Assembly: GCF_051209875.1 (NCBI RefSeq)
Contig: NZ_JBNTQY010000001.1
Coordinates: 5,642,001 to 5,706,000 of the forward strand
From: Emticicia sp051209875
GTDB lineage: Bacteria > Bacteroidota > Bacteroidia > Cytophagales > Spirosomataceae
Length of the DNA: 64,000 nt
Direction of reading: 5' to 3'
Made by a program: the position numbers and the translations under genes. Shown one piece after another: positions 32,377-40,340 of this stretch. Numbering within the stretch: position 1 is the stretch's first letter; every line of letters begins with the position of its first letter. The notes under the pieces are model-generated. The model was not told the origin of the DNA, did no database searches, and saw nothing but the letters and a program-made list of their open reading frames with translations.

Positions 32377-33864
32377 ATGCAAAACCTAAAAATTTATAAT
32401 ACGCTTTCTCGTCAAAAAGAAGAATTCCAATCCATCACACCCAATCATGTAGGTATGTACGTTTGTGGCCCAACGGTTTATAATAATGTACACTTAGGCA
32501 ATGTTCGCACGTTTATGACTTTTGATGTGCTTTATCGTTATCTTACACACATTGGCTATAAAGTTCGCTATGTTCGTAATATTACCGATGTTGGTCATTT
32601 AGTAGGCGATGGCGACGAAGGAGAAGATAAAATCGGCAAAATGGCAAAGCTCGAAAAGCTCGAACCAATGGAAATCGTACAACGCTACACCAACGATTTT
32701 CATACAGTTTTAGAGCAGTTTAATTTCTTACCACCAAGCATCGAACCAACCGCAACAGGACATTTAATCGAGCAAATAGAGGCCGTTAAAACCTTGATAG
32801 AAAAGGGATTAGCTTACGAGTCAAACGGTTCGGTTTATTTTGATATTAATAAATACAATGAAGGCGGAAACGACTACGGTAAACTTTCAGGAAGAATTTT
32901 GGACGACCTTTTGAATGAAACGCGTGAGTTAGACGGGCAAGCCGAAAAACGTAATCCACTCGATTTTGCAATTTGGAAAAAAGCAAATCCAGAGCATATC
33001 ATGCAATGGAAAAGTCCGTGGGGAATGGGCTTTCCAGGCTGGCATTTAGAGTGTACTTGTATGAGTACCAAATACTTAGGAGCTCAGTTCGATATTCATG
33101 GTGGTGGTATGGATTTAAAGTTTCCGCACCACGAATGTGAAATTGCACAAGGCGTAGGTATCACAGGTAAAGAGCCTGTAAAATATTGGATGCACTCAAA
33201 TATGCTCACGGTAAACGGCCAAAAGATGTCAAAATCTTTAGGAAATTCTTTTCTTCCAGCCGAACTTTTCGCAGGAAGCCATGCTTTACTTGAGCAAGCA
33301 TACAGTCCAATGACGGTGCGTTTCTTTATGTTACAATCACAATATAGAAGTACACTTGATTTTTCGAACGATGCTCTAAAAGCAGCTCAAAAAGGCTTCC
33401 GAAGATTAACAAATGGCCTCAGAATTGTAAAAACACTTACATTTGAGCAAGCCGAAGTTGCTATTGACGAAAAGAAAAAACAAGACATCGAAAAATCAAT
33501 CCTTGCATTCTACGATGCCATGAACGATGATTTGAATACCGCCGTAGCGATTGCTCAACTTTTCAATTTATTGAAATATGTCAACATGATTTACATGAAT
33601 CAGTTGCAGCCTGCTGCTATCGGAGAAGCAACTTTCAATGAATTAAAAGAAAAGTTTGTGCTTTTTATTGAAGGCATTTTAGGTTTGAAAGAAGAAAAAG
33701 CCGAAAACTCAGATGCGGTTCTGAACGGAATGTTGAATCTTTACAGAGAATATAAAGCGGCTCAACAGTACGATAAAGTTGACGAAATCAGAAGTTATTT
33801 TAAAGCCAATGGCATGTCAATCAAAGATATGAAACACCGCATTGATTGGGCTTGGGAAGAATAA
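32377..33864 (+). CDS. cysS: Cysteinyl-tRNA synthetase
   Basis: 495 residues from the ATG at 32377 (MQNLKIYNTLSRQKEEF); the 12-residue extension uses a GTG at 32341. The first zinc ligand and HIGH-type motif are in VGMYVCGPTVYNNVHLGN. Other zinc ligands are in WHLECTCMSTKYLG and FPHHECEIAQG. The KMSKS loop is GQKMSKSLGNSF. It charges tRNA(Cys). The C-terminal helical and small anticodon-side domains are present, ending MKHRIDWAWEE. It is transcribed alone. Confidence 0.97.
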   Translation: MQNLKIYNTLSRQKEEFQSITPNHVGMYVCGPTVYNNVHLGNVRTFMTFDVLYRYLTHIGYKVRYVRNITDVGHLVGDGDEGEDKIGKMAKLEKLEPMEIVQRYTNDFHTVLEQFNFLPPSIEPTATGHLIEQIEAVKTLIEKGLAYESNGSVYFDINKYNEGGNDYGKLSGRILDDLLNETRELDGQAEKRNPLDFAIWKKANPEHIMQWKSPWGMGFPGWHLECTCMSTKYLGAQFDIHGGGMDLKFPHHECEIAQGVGITGKEPVKYWMHSNMLTVNGQKMSKSLGNSFLPAELFAGSHALLEQAYSPMTVRFFMLQSQYRSTLDFSNDALKAAQKGFRRLTNGLRIVKTLTFEQAEVAIDEKKKQDIEKSILAFYDAMNDDLNTAVAIAQLFNLLKYVNMIYMNQLQPAAIGEATFNELKEKFVLFIEGILGLKEEKAENSDAVLNGMLNLYREYKAAQQYDKVDEIRSYFKANGMSIKDMKHRIDWAWEE

Positions 33865-33882
33865 AACTTGTATCTTTTTTAC

Positions 33883-33934
33883 ACGGATTTAAAGATTTAC
33901 ACTGAGATAATTTCACGCTAATCTTTAAATCCGT
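33883..33934. repeat. 15-bp perfect inverted repeat between convergent cysS and glycosyltransferase
   Basis: ACGGATTTAAAGATT (33883-33897) and AATCTTTAAATCCGT (33920-33934), 22-base loop. GATTT recurs at 33886 and 33894, an 8-bp step. It may act as a shared terminator but lacks a T-run, so it is listed as a repeat. Confidence 0.7.
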
Positions 33935-33957
33935 ACCTTCGTTACATAAAAAACTTA

Positions 33958-35415
33958 TCACAGAATCTGCTTAAAAGTATAAAAAAGCACACTTCCGTAG
34001 CCAACAATCAACATCAAATGAAAAGGCACTAAACCGATATTGTTTAGTTGAATTTCAATGCCTAAAACAACAATAAAATAAAGCATCAACAAAAGCTCAA
34101 TCCATGTGCTTTTACCAAGTTTTTTTGCCAAATATTTATTTCCTTGCCACGAATCTAATTGACTATTTATGTTAAACTTGGGCGTACGCACAAATGGCGT
34201 TTTGCGTCCCATCCAACCCTCTACAACGGCAATTGAGTTATGAAATGAAAGACCCATCATAAAAAGTAAAAACAACATAAATCGCTTTACAAATTCAAGA
34301 AAACCAAGTCCAGTTTTTTGAAAAGAAATCCAATAAAAGCACCCCAAAATCACCCAACTGATTTGAAACAGTGCTGTATAACGAAAAAGCACATCAAATC
34401 TATCTGTGTTTGAAGTAATAAGCATTACGGGCAAACTCAAAATCGACAAAAAGAAAACTGCTACAAAAACTGCACTATTCATCAAATGATAAAACCCGTT
34501 CAGTCTTGTAGAAATACTTAAATGATTATCTATCAATAATTTACGCATATTTTTTACCACACATTCCGCTGCTCCCTTTGTCCAGCGATATTGCTGTGAT
34601 TTCACAGCACTCATTGTTACTGGCAATTCGGCAGGGCAACCAACGTTTTCTAAATACACAAATTCCCAATCTCGCATTTGAGCTCGATAACTCAAATCCA
34701 AATCTTCGGTCAAAGTATCAGCCGACCATCCTCCTGCATCTTCGATAGTTACTTTTCGCCAAATTCCCGCTGTACCATTAAAATTAATAAAATGATTTTT
34801 GAAGTTTCGTCCACCTTGCTCGATTGTGAAATGAGCATCTAAACCAAAGGCTTGCAATTGCGTTAACAATGAATAATTTTCGTTGAGATGTTGCCAACGC
34901 GTTTGCACAACACCCACATTTTTTTTTTGAAAATAAGGAATTGTTTTTTGAAGAAAATCTTTAGGTGGGACAAAATCAGCATCAAAGATAGCAATAAAAT
35001 CTCCTTTGCAAATTTTTAAGCCATAAGCCAATGCACCTGCTTTAAAGCCTTGCCGACTTTCACGCCTAATATGCTGAATATCAATACCTTTTACTTGAAT
35101 TTCTTTTACTTTTTTGGCAATAATTTCCACTGTTTCGTCGGTTGAATCGTCTAAAACTTGTATTTCAAGACGCTCTTTTGGATAATCAAAAGCTGCAACT
35201 GCATCTATCAATCGCTCAACCACATAAAGTTCATTATAAATAGGAAGTTGAATAGTGACCAAAGGAATCCCCTCACCCCCTACCCCACTCCTCACTGGAG
35301 AGGGGAGTTTTTTTCGACCCCCTAAATAATTAATAATCAGACTCAACTGCACCAAGCTATACGAAAAAATGAATACCAACGGAATGGCGTATATAATAAG
35401 TATGAATAGTTCCAT
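33958..35415 (-). CDS. Membrane glycosyltransferase family 2 (cellulose-synthase-like) with in-frame repeat
   Basis: 485 residues from the ATG at 35415 (MELFILIIYAIPLVFIFSYS). One N-terminal membrane segment, a GT2 catalytic domain (about 52-300), then about four C-terminal segments. Catalytic motifs: VLDDSTDETVEI, AIFDADFVPPKDFL (DxD), DTLTEDLDLSYRAQMRDW and the acceptor motif QQYRWTKGAAE. It probably builds a glycolipid or polysaccharide at the membrane. Residues 37-51 (LPSPVRSGVGGEGIP) are encoded by a GC-rich interspersed repeat lying between the anchor and the GT domain. It follows the smaller GT2 gene on the same strand. Confidence 0.9.
   Translation of the reverse strand: MELFILIIYAIPLVFIFSYSLVQLSLIINYLGGRKKLPSPVRSGVGGEGIPLVTIQLPIYNELYVVERLIDAVAAFDYPKERLEIQVLDDSTDETVEIIAKKVKEIQVKGIDIQHIRRESRQGFKAGALAYGLKICKGDFIAIFDADFVPPKDFLQKTIPYFQKKNVGVVQTRWQHLNENYSLLTQLQAFGLDAHFTIEQGGRNFKNHFINFNGTAGIWRKVTIEDAGGWSADTLTEDLDLSYRAQMRDWEFVYLENVGCPAELPVTMSAVKSQQYRWTKGAAECVVKNMRKLLIDNHLSISTRLNGFYHLMNSAVFVAVFFLSILSLPVMLITSNTDRFDVLFRYTALFQISWVILGCFYWISFQKTGLGFLEFVKRFMLFLLFMMGLSFHNSIAVVEGWMGRKTPFVRTPKFNINSQLDSWQGNKYLAKKLGKSTWIELLLMLYFIVVLGIEIQLNNIGLVPFHLMLIVGYGSVLFYTFKQIL
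35269..35307. repeat. GC-rich interspersed repeat inside glycosyltransferase CDS
   Basis: A 39-bp stretch, C/G-rich in an AT-rich gene, with complementary ends CCCCTC (35269-35274) and GAGGGG (35300-35305). It is in frame and encodes LPSPVRSGVGGEG. I recognise this text type as a repeat common in Bacteroidota intergenic DNA; that recollection was not checked by search. Confidence 0.7.
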
Positions 35416-35431
35416 CGGTTTTCTGTAACAT

Positions 35432-35469
35432 AAAACCTGCAAGGTCTGAAAAATGACCTTACAGGTTTT
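35432..35469. repeat. Inverted repeat between the two glycosyltransferase genes
   Basis: AAAACCTGCAAGGT (35432-35445) pairs with ACCTTACAGGTTTT (35456-35469), one mismatch, 10-base loop. It fills most of the gap between the two minus-strand GT2 genes. Confidence 0.7.
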
Positions 35470-35471
35470 GT

Positions 35472-36149
35472 TTATAAGTATTTAAAAATAGTAGTAATAA
35501 TCTTATAACCAGCCAAAACAGTTCCTTTTACAGTTCCAGAAATCTTTGATTTGCCTACTCTAATTCTATAATTAACAGGCTTTTCGGTAGTTTTCATTTT
35601 CATTTTGGCTGCTTTTAGTTGCATTTCTACCGTCCAACCATAAGTAGTGTCTTGCATGTTTAAAGCTAATAAAGATTCAAATTTAATAGCTCGAAAAGGC
35701 CCTAAATCAGAATATCGAACCCCATAAAATAAACGTAAAAGATTAGTAGCCAGCCAATTGCCAAAAATCTGTGGAATAGTCATCGAACCAGCCTGACGCT
35801 CGCCCAATGCCCGTGAACCAATCACCATATCATAGTTTTGTTCAGTAATAGGTTTGATCAATTCTCGCATTTCTTCAGGAAAATCAGAATAGTCGGCATC
35901 TAAGAAAACAACAATGTCAGGCATTTGTTTTTTTGCGTACTCGATTCCCTTCAAACACGCAAAACCGTAGCCTTGACGGAGTTCATCCAAAACCGTTGCT
36001 CCTGCTTGGCGAGCGACTTTTGAGGTTTCATCGCTCGAATTATTATTTACTACAACTACCTCATCAACAATATCTTGTGGAATTTCGGCAATTACTTTAT
36101 CAATAGATTTTGCTTCGTTGAAAGCAGGAATGATGACGATTATTTTCAT
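35472..36149 (-). CDS. Polyprenol-phosphate-mannosyltransferase-like GT2 (DPM1 type)
   Basis: 225 residues, soluble GT-A fold only. IIVIIPAFNEAKSIDKVIAE, then VVVNNNSSDETSKVARQAGA, LRQGYGFACLKGIEYAKKQM and VVFLDADYSDFPEEM (DxD). The late YGWTVEMQLKAAKMKMKTTE and NYRIRVGKSKISGTVKG match the dolichol-phosphate sugar transferase group. It likely transfers a sugar from a nucleotide donor to undecaprenyl phosphate or another lipid, feeding the larger membrane GT2 downstream. It is the first gene of the pair. Confidence 0.9.
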   Translation of the reverse strand: MKIIVIIPAFNEAKSIDKVIAEIPQDIVDEVVVVNNNSSDETSKVARQAGATVLDELRQGYGFACLKGIEYAKKQMPDIVVFLDADYSDFPEEMRELIKPITEQNYDMVIGSRALGERQAGSMTIPQIFGNWLATNLLRLFYGVRYSDLGPFRAIKFESLLALNMQDTTYGWTVEMQLKAAKMKMKTTEKPVNYRIRVGKSKISGTVKGTVLAGYKIITTIFKYL

Positions 36150-36511
36150 TAAAATTATATTTCGACTGCAATTTAGGCTTTTTCTACATACACAAAGGTA
36201 AGCAAGCCGACAAAGTATTTGAATTTAAAAAGAAGTTATGTTGCTCATTTACGGCAAACTGACTTTATTATACACTTTCCTCTATCATTATTTCATTCCA
36301 AATAGAATGAAATTTATTCTTTTAACCTTAAACTAAACCAATTTTCCTCTTTTACTCCAACAAAAAGGTCAGAAAAACAACATTTCTCTAAAAAAAATAC
36401 AAATTCCCTTGCACAAGTTTTGCTTTTAAGAGCATGATTTTCTAATTTTGCACTTTGAAATAAGAGCGTTCAAAATATTATTTCAGATTTTAATTTAAAA
36501 AATCTTCATAA
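36150..36511. other. Divergent gap between glycosyltransferase and atpD
   Basis: 362 bp without a gene. Its right end holds the well-formed atpD promoter (36419-36450). Nothing else recognised. Confidence 0.7.
36419..36450 (+). promoter_or_regulatory. Promoter of atpD-atpC
   Basis: TTTG (36419-36422), 20-bp spacer, TAATTTTG (36443-36450): a full match to the Bacteroidota consensus TTTG-N17-23-TAnnTTTG. The leader before the atpD ATG would be about 55 bases. Confidence 0.75.
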
Positions 36512-38017
36512 ATGGCTAATATCGGTAAAATCTCACAGATTATCGGACCCGTAGTGGACGTGAGTTTTGAAGGGGAGAGTTCACAAATTCCTCCAATTCT
36601 TGATGCTTTGTCTGTAACTAAGGCAAACGGTCAAAAAGTAATTCTCGAAGTACAACAACACCTTGGCGAAGACCGAGTTCGTGCCATTGCGATGGACGGA
36701 ACAGAAGGTTTGCAACGTGGAATGGAAGTGCTTCACTTGGGTTCGCCCATTATGATGCCTACTGGCGAAGAAATCAAAGGTCGTTTGTTCAACGTTGTTG
36801 GCGACGCTATTGATGGTCTTGGTGCAGTTACTACCAAAGGTATGTCTATTCACCGTGCTGCTCCTAAATTTGAGGACTTAGCAACATCAACCGAGGTACT
36901 TTTCACAGGTATCAAGGTAATTGACCTTTTGGCTCCTTATGTAAAAGGTGGTAAAATTGGTTTATTCGGTGGTGCGGGTGTTGGTAAAACCGTATTGATT
37001 CAAGAATTGATTAACAATATCGCTAAAGCTTATGCTGGTTTGTCAGTATTTGCTGGTGTGGGTGAGCGTACTCGTGAAGGAAATGACTTGCTTCGTGAGA
37101 TGATTGAATCTGGTATCGTGAAATACGGTGACAAATTCAAACATTCAATGGAAGAAGGTGGTTGGGATTTGAGCGTAGTAGATAGAGAAGCTTTGAAAGA
37201 TTCACAAGCGACATTTATCTTCGGTCAAATGAACGAGCCTCCTGGAGCAAGAGCAAGAGTTGCCCTTTCTGGTTTGACAGTTGCTGAACACTTCCGTGAT
37301 GGAGATGGCGAAGGCAAAGGTCGTGATATCCTTTTCTTTATTGATAATATCTTCCGTTTTACTCAAGCGGGTTCTGAAGTTTCTGCCCTTTTGGGACGTA
37401 TGCCTTCAGCGGTAGGTTATCAGCCAACTTTGGCAACTGAAATGGGTACCATGCAAGAGCGTATCGCTTCAACAAAGCGTGGTTCAATTACTTCAGTACA
37501 AGCGGTTTATGTACCTGCCGATGACTTGACTGACCCTGCTCCTGCAACTACATTTACTCACCTTGATGCAACCACTGTATTGAGTCGTAAAATTGCTGAG
37601 TTAGGTATCTATCCTGCGGTTGACCCTCTTGATTCATCTTCACGTATTTTGTCAGCAGAAGTTTTGGGTGATGCTCACTACAATACTGCTCAACGTGTGA
37701 AGTTGATTTTGCAACGTTACAAAGAATTACAAGATATTATTGCAATCCTTGGTTTGGAAGAACTTTCGGAAGAAGATAGATTGACGGTATCACGTGCAAG
37801 ACGTGTACAACGTTTCTTATCTCAACCGTTCTTCGTTGCCGAGCAGTTTACAGGTTTGAAAGGAGTTTTGGTTGATATCAACGATACAATCAAAGGCTTT
37901 AACCAAATCATGGACGGAGATTATGACCACCTTCCAGAAGCAGCCTTCAACTTAGTTGGAACGATCGAAGATGCTGTAATCAAAGGTGAGAAATTAATTG
38001 CAGAAGCGTCAAAATAG
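36512..38017 (+). CDS. atpD: F1F0 ATP synthase subunit beta
   Basis: 501 residues. Catalytic F1 subunit. Walker A GLFGGAGVGKTVLIQELI, catalytic Glu in GVGERTREGNDLLREM, Walker B in ILFFIDNIFRFTQAGSE, and ALLGRMPSAVGYQPTLATEM. The C-terminal catch-loop/DELSEED region reads LGLEELSEEDRLTVSRARRV. It converts proton flow to ATP with the other subunits, which are encoded elsewhere; splitting atpDC from the main atp operon is known in Bacteroidota. The stop codon (38015-38017) shares its last base with the first unit of a heptad array. Confidence 0.98.
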   Translation: MANIGKISQIIGPVVDVSFEGESSQIPPILDALSVTKANGQKVILEVQQHLGEDRVRAIAMDGTEGLQRGMEVLHLGSPIMMPTGEEIKGRLFNVVGDAIDGLGAVTTKGMSIHRAAPKFEDLATSTEVLFTGIKVIDLLAPYVKGGKIGLFGGAGVGKTVLIQELINNIAKAYAGLSVFAGVGERTREGNDLLREMIESGIVKYGDKFKHSMEEGGWDLSVVDREALKDSQATFIFGQMNEPPGARARVALSGLTVAEHFRDGDGEGKGRDILFFIDNIFRFTQAGSEVSALLGRMPSAVGYQPTLATEMGTMQERIASTKRGSITSVQAVYVPADDLTDPAPATTFTHLDATTVLSRKIAELGIYPAVDPLDSSSRILSAEVLGDAHYNTAQRVKLILQRYKELQDIIAILGLEELSEEDRLTVSRARRVQRFLSQPFFVAEQFTGLKGVLVDINDTIKGFNQIMDGDYDHLPEAAFNLVGTIEDAVIKGEKLIAEASK

Positions 38018-38098
38018 AGATATGAGATATGAGATATGAGATATGAGAATGAATATTTTACTCTTATCTCAAATCTTGAATCTCGAATCTCGCATCTC
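38017..38098. repeat. Heptad-periodic inverted-arm element inside the atpD-atpC operon
   Basis: GAGATAT at 38017, 38024, 38031 and 38038, then GAGAATG at 38045. The complementary arm has ATCTC/ATCTT at 38066, 38073, 38080, 38087 and 38094. Both arms have exact 7-bp periods. It fills the whole space between the atpD stop and the atpC start at 38108 and would form a long hairpin in the mRNA. Confidence 0.9.
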
Positions 38099-38107
38099 AA
38101 AGAAGAA

Positions 38108-38350
38108 ATGAACTTAGAAATAATTACTCCTGATAAAAAAGTTTACAGTGGTGTGGTTGACTCGGTAATTTTACCGGGAAGTGGCGGTGGATTTCAAATT
38201 TTGAAAGACCACGCTCCTATCGTCAGCACACTTGCGAAAGGAAACTTAGTCATCGAAGCAAACGGCAAAAAAGAAACCTTTGTTGTGGATGGTGGCGTAG
38301 TAGAAGCAGCCAAAAACAAAGTTTTGGTTCTTGCTGAAGCTGTTTCATAA
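38108..38350 (+). CDS. atpC: F1F0 ATP synthase subunit epsilon (short form)
   Basis: 80 residues from the ATG at 38108 (MNLEIITPDKKVYSGVVD). The frame opens at 38036, but those 24 residues are translated from the heptad element and are rejected. Only the N-terminal beta-sandwich is present: VILPGSGGGFQILKDHAPIV, then FVVDGGVVEAAKNKVLVLAE. The C-terminal helical hairpin that inhibits ATP hydrolysis in many bacteria is missing, as is usual in Bacteroidota. It couples the rotor ring to gamma. It is cotranscribed with atpD and ends at a terminator 20 bp on. Confidence 0.93.
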   Translation: MNLEIITPDKKVYSGVVDSVILPGSGGGFQILKDHAPIVSTLAKGNLVIEANGKKETFVVDGGVVEAAKNKVLVLAEAVS

Positions 38351-38370
38351 AAACTTTTTACATCAATATA

Positions 38371-38403
38371 AAAACCACAAGTCGTAAGGCTTGTGGTTTT
38401 TTG
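38371..38403 (+). terminator. Terminator of atpD-atpC
   Basis: AAAACCACAAG (38371-38381) pairs with CTTGTGGTTTT (38390-38400), 8-base loop, T-rich tail. Confidence 0.88.
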
Positions 38404-38431
38404 TTTTACCTGAAAAACGTCGAACAGCAAC

Positions 38432-38493
38432 ATTCTACATTGCGGAACGCCGCCCGCTTAATTCTTCATTCTACATTCTTAATTCTTAATTGT
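38432..38493. repeat. Heptad-periodic array (ATTCTnn) with embedded GC-rich word
   Basis: ATTCT at 38432, 38461, 38468, 38475 and 38482, with ATTGC at 38439 and ATTGT at 38489: 7-bp steps except across an inserted GC-rich word CGGAACGCCGCCCGCT at 38443-38458. The identical 16-mer recurs at 48426-48441, again touching a heptad array. Confidence 0.8.
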
Positions 38494-38522
38494 AATTCAT
38501 TACCTTTGAAATAAAAAATCTT

Positions 38523-39350
38523 ATGGATACGCCAAAAGAACTCAAACTTGCTGTGCTAATTGATGCCGACAATGTTCCTTATGCTAATATTAAAGGTATG
38601 TTGGAGGAAATAGCCAAATATGGTACACCAACCTTCAAGCGTATTTATGGCGATTGGACGAATGTAAATCTTTCAGGATGGAAAAACGTATTGCTCGAAA
38701 ATGCCATTACACCCATTCAACAATATAGTTATACCAAAGGCAAGAACTCTACCGATTCTGCATTGATTATTGATGCAATGGATATTCTTTATACAGGCGG
38801 CGTTGAGGGTTTCTGCATTGTTTCGAGCGACAGTGATTTTACAAGATTAGCTACTCGCCTTCGGGAAGCAGGAATGAAGGTTTTTGGCATTGGCGAAAAG
38901 AAAACGCCTTCGCCGTTCATTGCTTCTTGTAATAAATTTATTTATATCGAAATCTTGAAAAAAGAAGTTCGAGAACCTATTCCTGTCAAAGTAAATCAGA
39001 AAAAAACAGCTAAAAAAAGTAAAAAACCAACCGCAATTGTCGAGAAAATTGTTACTCCACCCATTGTTGACATTATCTCTGAACCAGAGACAACACCCAC
39101 TGTAGCAAAAATCGACCAAAACTTAATCAAACTGATATTAGATAGTATCAATGATATTGCAGAAGAAGATGGTTGGGTTTTTCTGGGTGTTTTGGGAAAT
39201 TTGATTCCAAAAAAACAACCAGATTTTGATGCCAGAAATTATGGTTATAAAAAGCTTTTGGACTTAATTAAAGCCATTCCAGAAATCGAAATTGATAAAC
39301 GCACATCAGGTACAAATAATATTTCTCATTTTTTTGTACGAATAAAATAA
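38523..39350 (+). CDS. NYN-domain nuclease-like protein with C-terminal OST-HTH/LOTUS domain
   Basis: 275 residues. The N-terminal NYN (PIN-like) fold, about 8-150, has the acidic set LAVLIDADNVPYANIKGM, KNSTDSALIIDAMDILYTGG and FCIVSSDSDFTRLATRLREA, all the Asp residues expected for metal binding. A Lys/Pro-rich linker (about 155-195) joins a LOTUS-type winged helix (about 200-272, EDGWVFLGVLGNLIPKKQPD, then YGYKKLLDLIKAIPEIEI). This fusion binds and probably cuts RNA; the bacterial targets are not established. It is alone on its transcript. Confidence 0.9.
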   Translation: MDTPKELKLAVLIDADNVPYANIKGMLEEIAKYGTPTFKRIYGDWTNVNLSGWKNVLLENAITPIQQYSYTKGKNSTDSALIIDAMDILYTGGVEGFCIVSSDSDFTRLATRLREAGMKVFGIGEKKTPSPFIASCNKFIYIEILKKEVREPIPVKVNQKKTAKKSKKPTAIVEKIVTPPIVDIISEPETTPTVAKIDQNLIKLILDSINDIAEEDGWVFLGVLGNLIPKKQPDFDARNYGYKKLLDLIKAIPEIEIDKRTSGTNNISHFFVRIK

Positions 39351-39360
39351 AAGATGCAAT

Positions 39361-39480
39361 TTAGGTGTTAGGTTAGGTCTTAGGAAGATAGGATTTAGGT
39401 TTTAGATAAAAAAACAATCTATTATCTCAGGCGTCCTCGTTCTAACTCCTAAAACCTACTTCCTAAAACCTTATACCTAC
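39361..39480. repeat. Heptad-periodic inverted-arm element (TTAGG / CCTAA)
   Basis: Left arm: TTAGG (or TAGG/TTAG) at 39361, 39368, 39373, 39380, 39388, 39395 and 39402, mostly 7-bp steps. Right arm: CCTAA, CCTAC or CCTTA at 39448, 39455, 39462, 39469 and 39476, an exact 7-bp period and the reverse complement of the left units. It fills the gap between the NYN stop and the phosphoesterase start. Confidence 0.88.
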
Positions 39481-39486
39481 CAATCT

Positions 39487-40296
39487 ATGAAACGCCAAGA
39501 ATTTATTAAGAATATTTCTTTAGCTACTTTCTTACTCGCTGATGGCAGCATTTTTCCTGCTTTTGGTGAGGCATTTTCTGCAAAAAAACCTCGTTTACGA
39601 TTCGTTGTAGCTTCTGATGGACATTATGGCCAACCTAAAACTGACTATCAAAATTACTTTGAAACGCTCGTCAAAAACATCAATTTACAACATAGACAGC
39701 AAAAGTTTGACTTCTGTGTAATTAATGGCGATATTGTTCATGACCAAATAGAATTATTAGCGACAGCAAAAAGCTATTTTGATGACCTTTTGATGCCCTA
39801 TTTTGTAACTCAAGGTAATCATGATCATGCTACGCCCGAATATTGGGAGCGTATTTGGGGTGTACCGCTTAATTATGATTATGTTTTAGGCAATAATGCT
39901 TTTTTGTTTGGCACAACATCAAATGTTGAAGGCAAATATTTATCACCTGATGTTCAATGGTTTAAACAAAAATTAGAGGAATATAAAAGAAAGAAAAATG
40001 TTTTTATTTTTGTTCATATCACACCCGTAAAATGGACTGATAATGGTGTTGATGCGAAAGAATTTCAAGAACTATTAAAGCAATATAAGAATGTCAGAGC
40101 TATTTTCAATGGACACGACCACGACCAAGAAGGAATCAAAACCCAAGACGGAATACCTTATTTATTCGATGCTCATTTTGGTGGAAATTGGGGAACAGCT
40201 TACCGAGGATTTCGTGTAGTAGAGTTAATGAGTAAAAATGCTTTATTAACTTATATCATGAATCCAGAAACCAAAATAAATGAAGTTACCATCTAA
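39487..40296 (+). CDS. Exported calcineurin-like metallophosphoesterase
   Basis: 269 residues. N-terminal signal-like segment (KRQEFIKNISLATFLLADGS). Metal-binding motifs in order: ASDGHYGQ (D-x-H), NGDIVHDQ (GDxxHD), GNHDHATPEYW (GNHD), FVHITPVKW and NGHDHDQEGI (GHxH). It is a two-metal phosphodiesterase or monoesterase, probably periplasmic; the substrate is unknown. The next gene, 44 bp on, is an exported beta-propeller, probably on the same transcript. Confidence 0.9.
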   Translation: MKRQEFIKNISLATFLLADGSIFPAFGEAFSAKKPRLRFVVASDGHYGQPKTDYQNYFETLVKNINLQHRQQKFDFCVINGDIVHDQIELLATAKSYFDDLLMPYFVTQGNHDHATPEYWERIWGVPLNYDYVLGNNAFLFGTTSNVEGKYLSPDVQWFKQKLEEYKRKKNVFIFVHITPVKWTDNGVDAKEFQELLKQYKNVRAIFNGHDHDQEGIKTQDGIPYLFDAHFGGNWGTAYRGFRVVELMSKNALLTYIMNPETKINEVTI

Positions 40297-40340
40297 ATAA
40301 TTGATACTATTCACCCTAAAAAAGCTAACATCTAAAAACC

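Noticed and set aside
38017..38098. Tandem repeats resembling a small CRISPR array
   Set aside because: Units are only 7 bp with no unique spacers, and arms are reverse complements; no cas gene is present.
38036..38107. N-terminal extension of atpC
   Set aside because: The extra 24 residues are translated from the heptad element; the ATG at 38108 gives the normal epsilon N-terminus.
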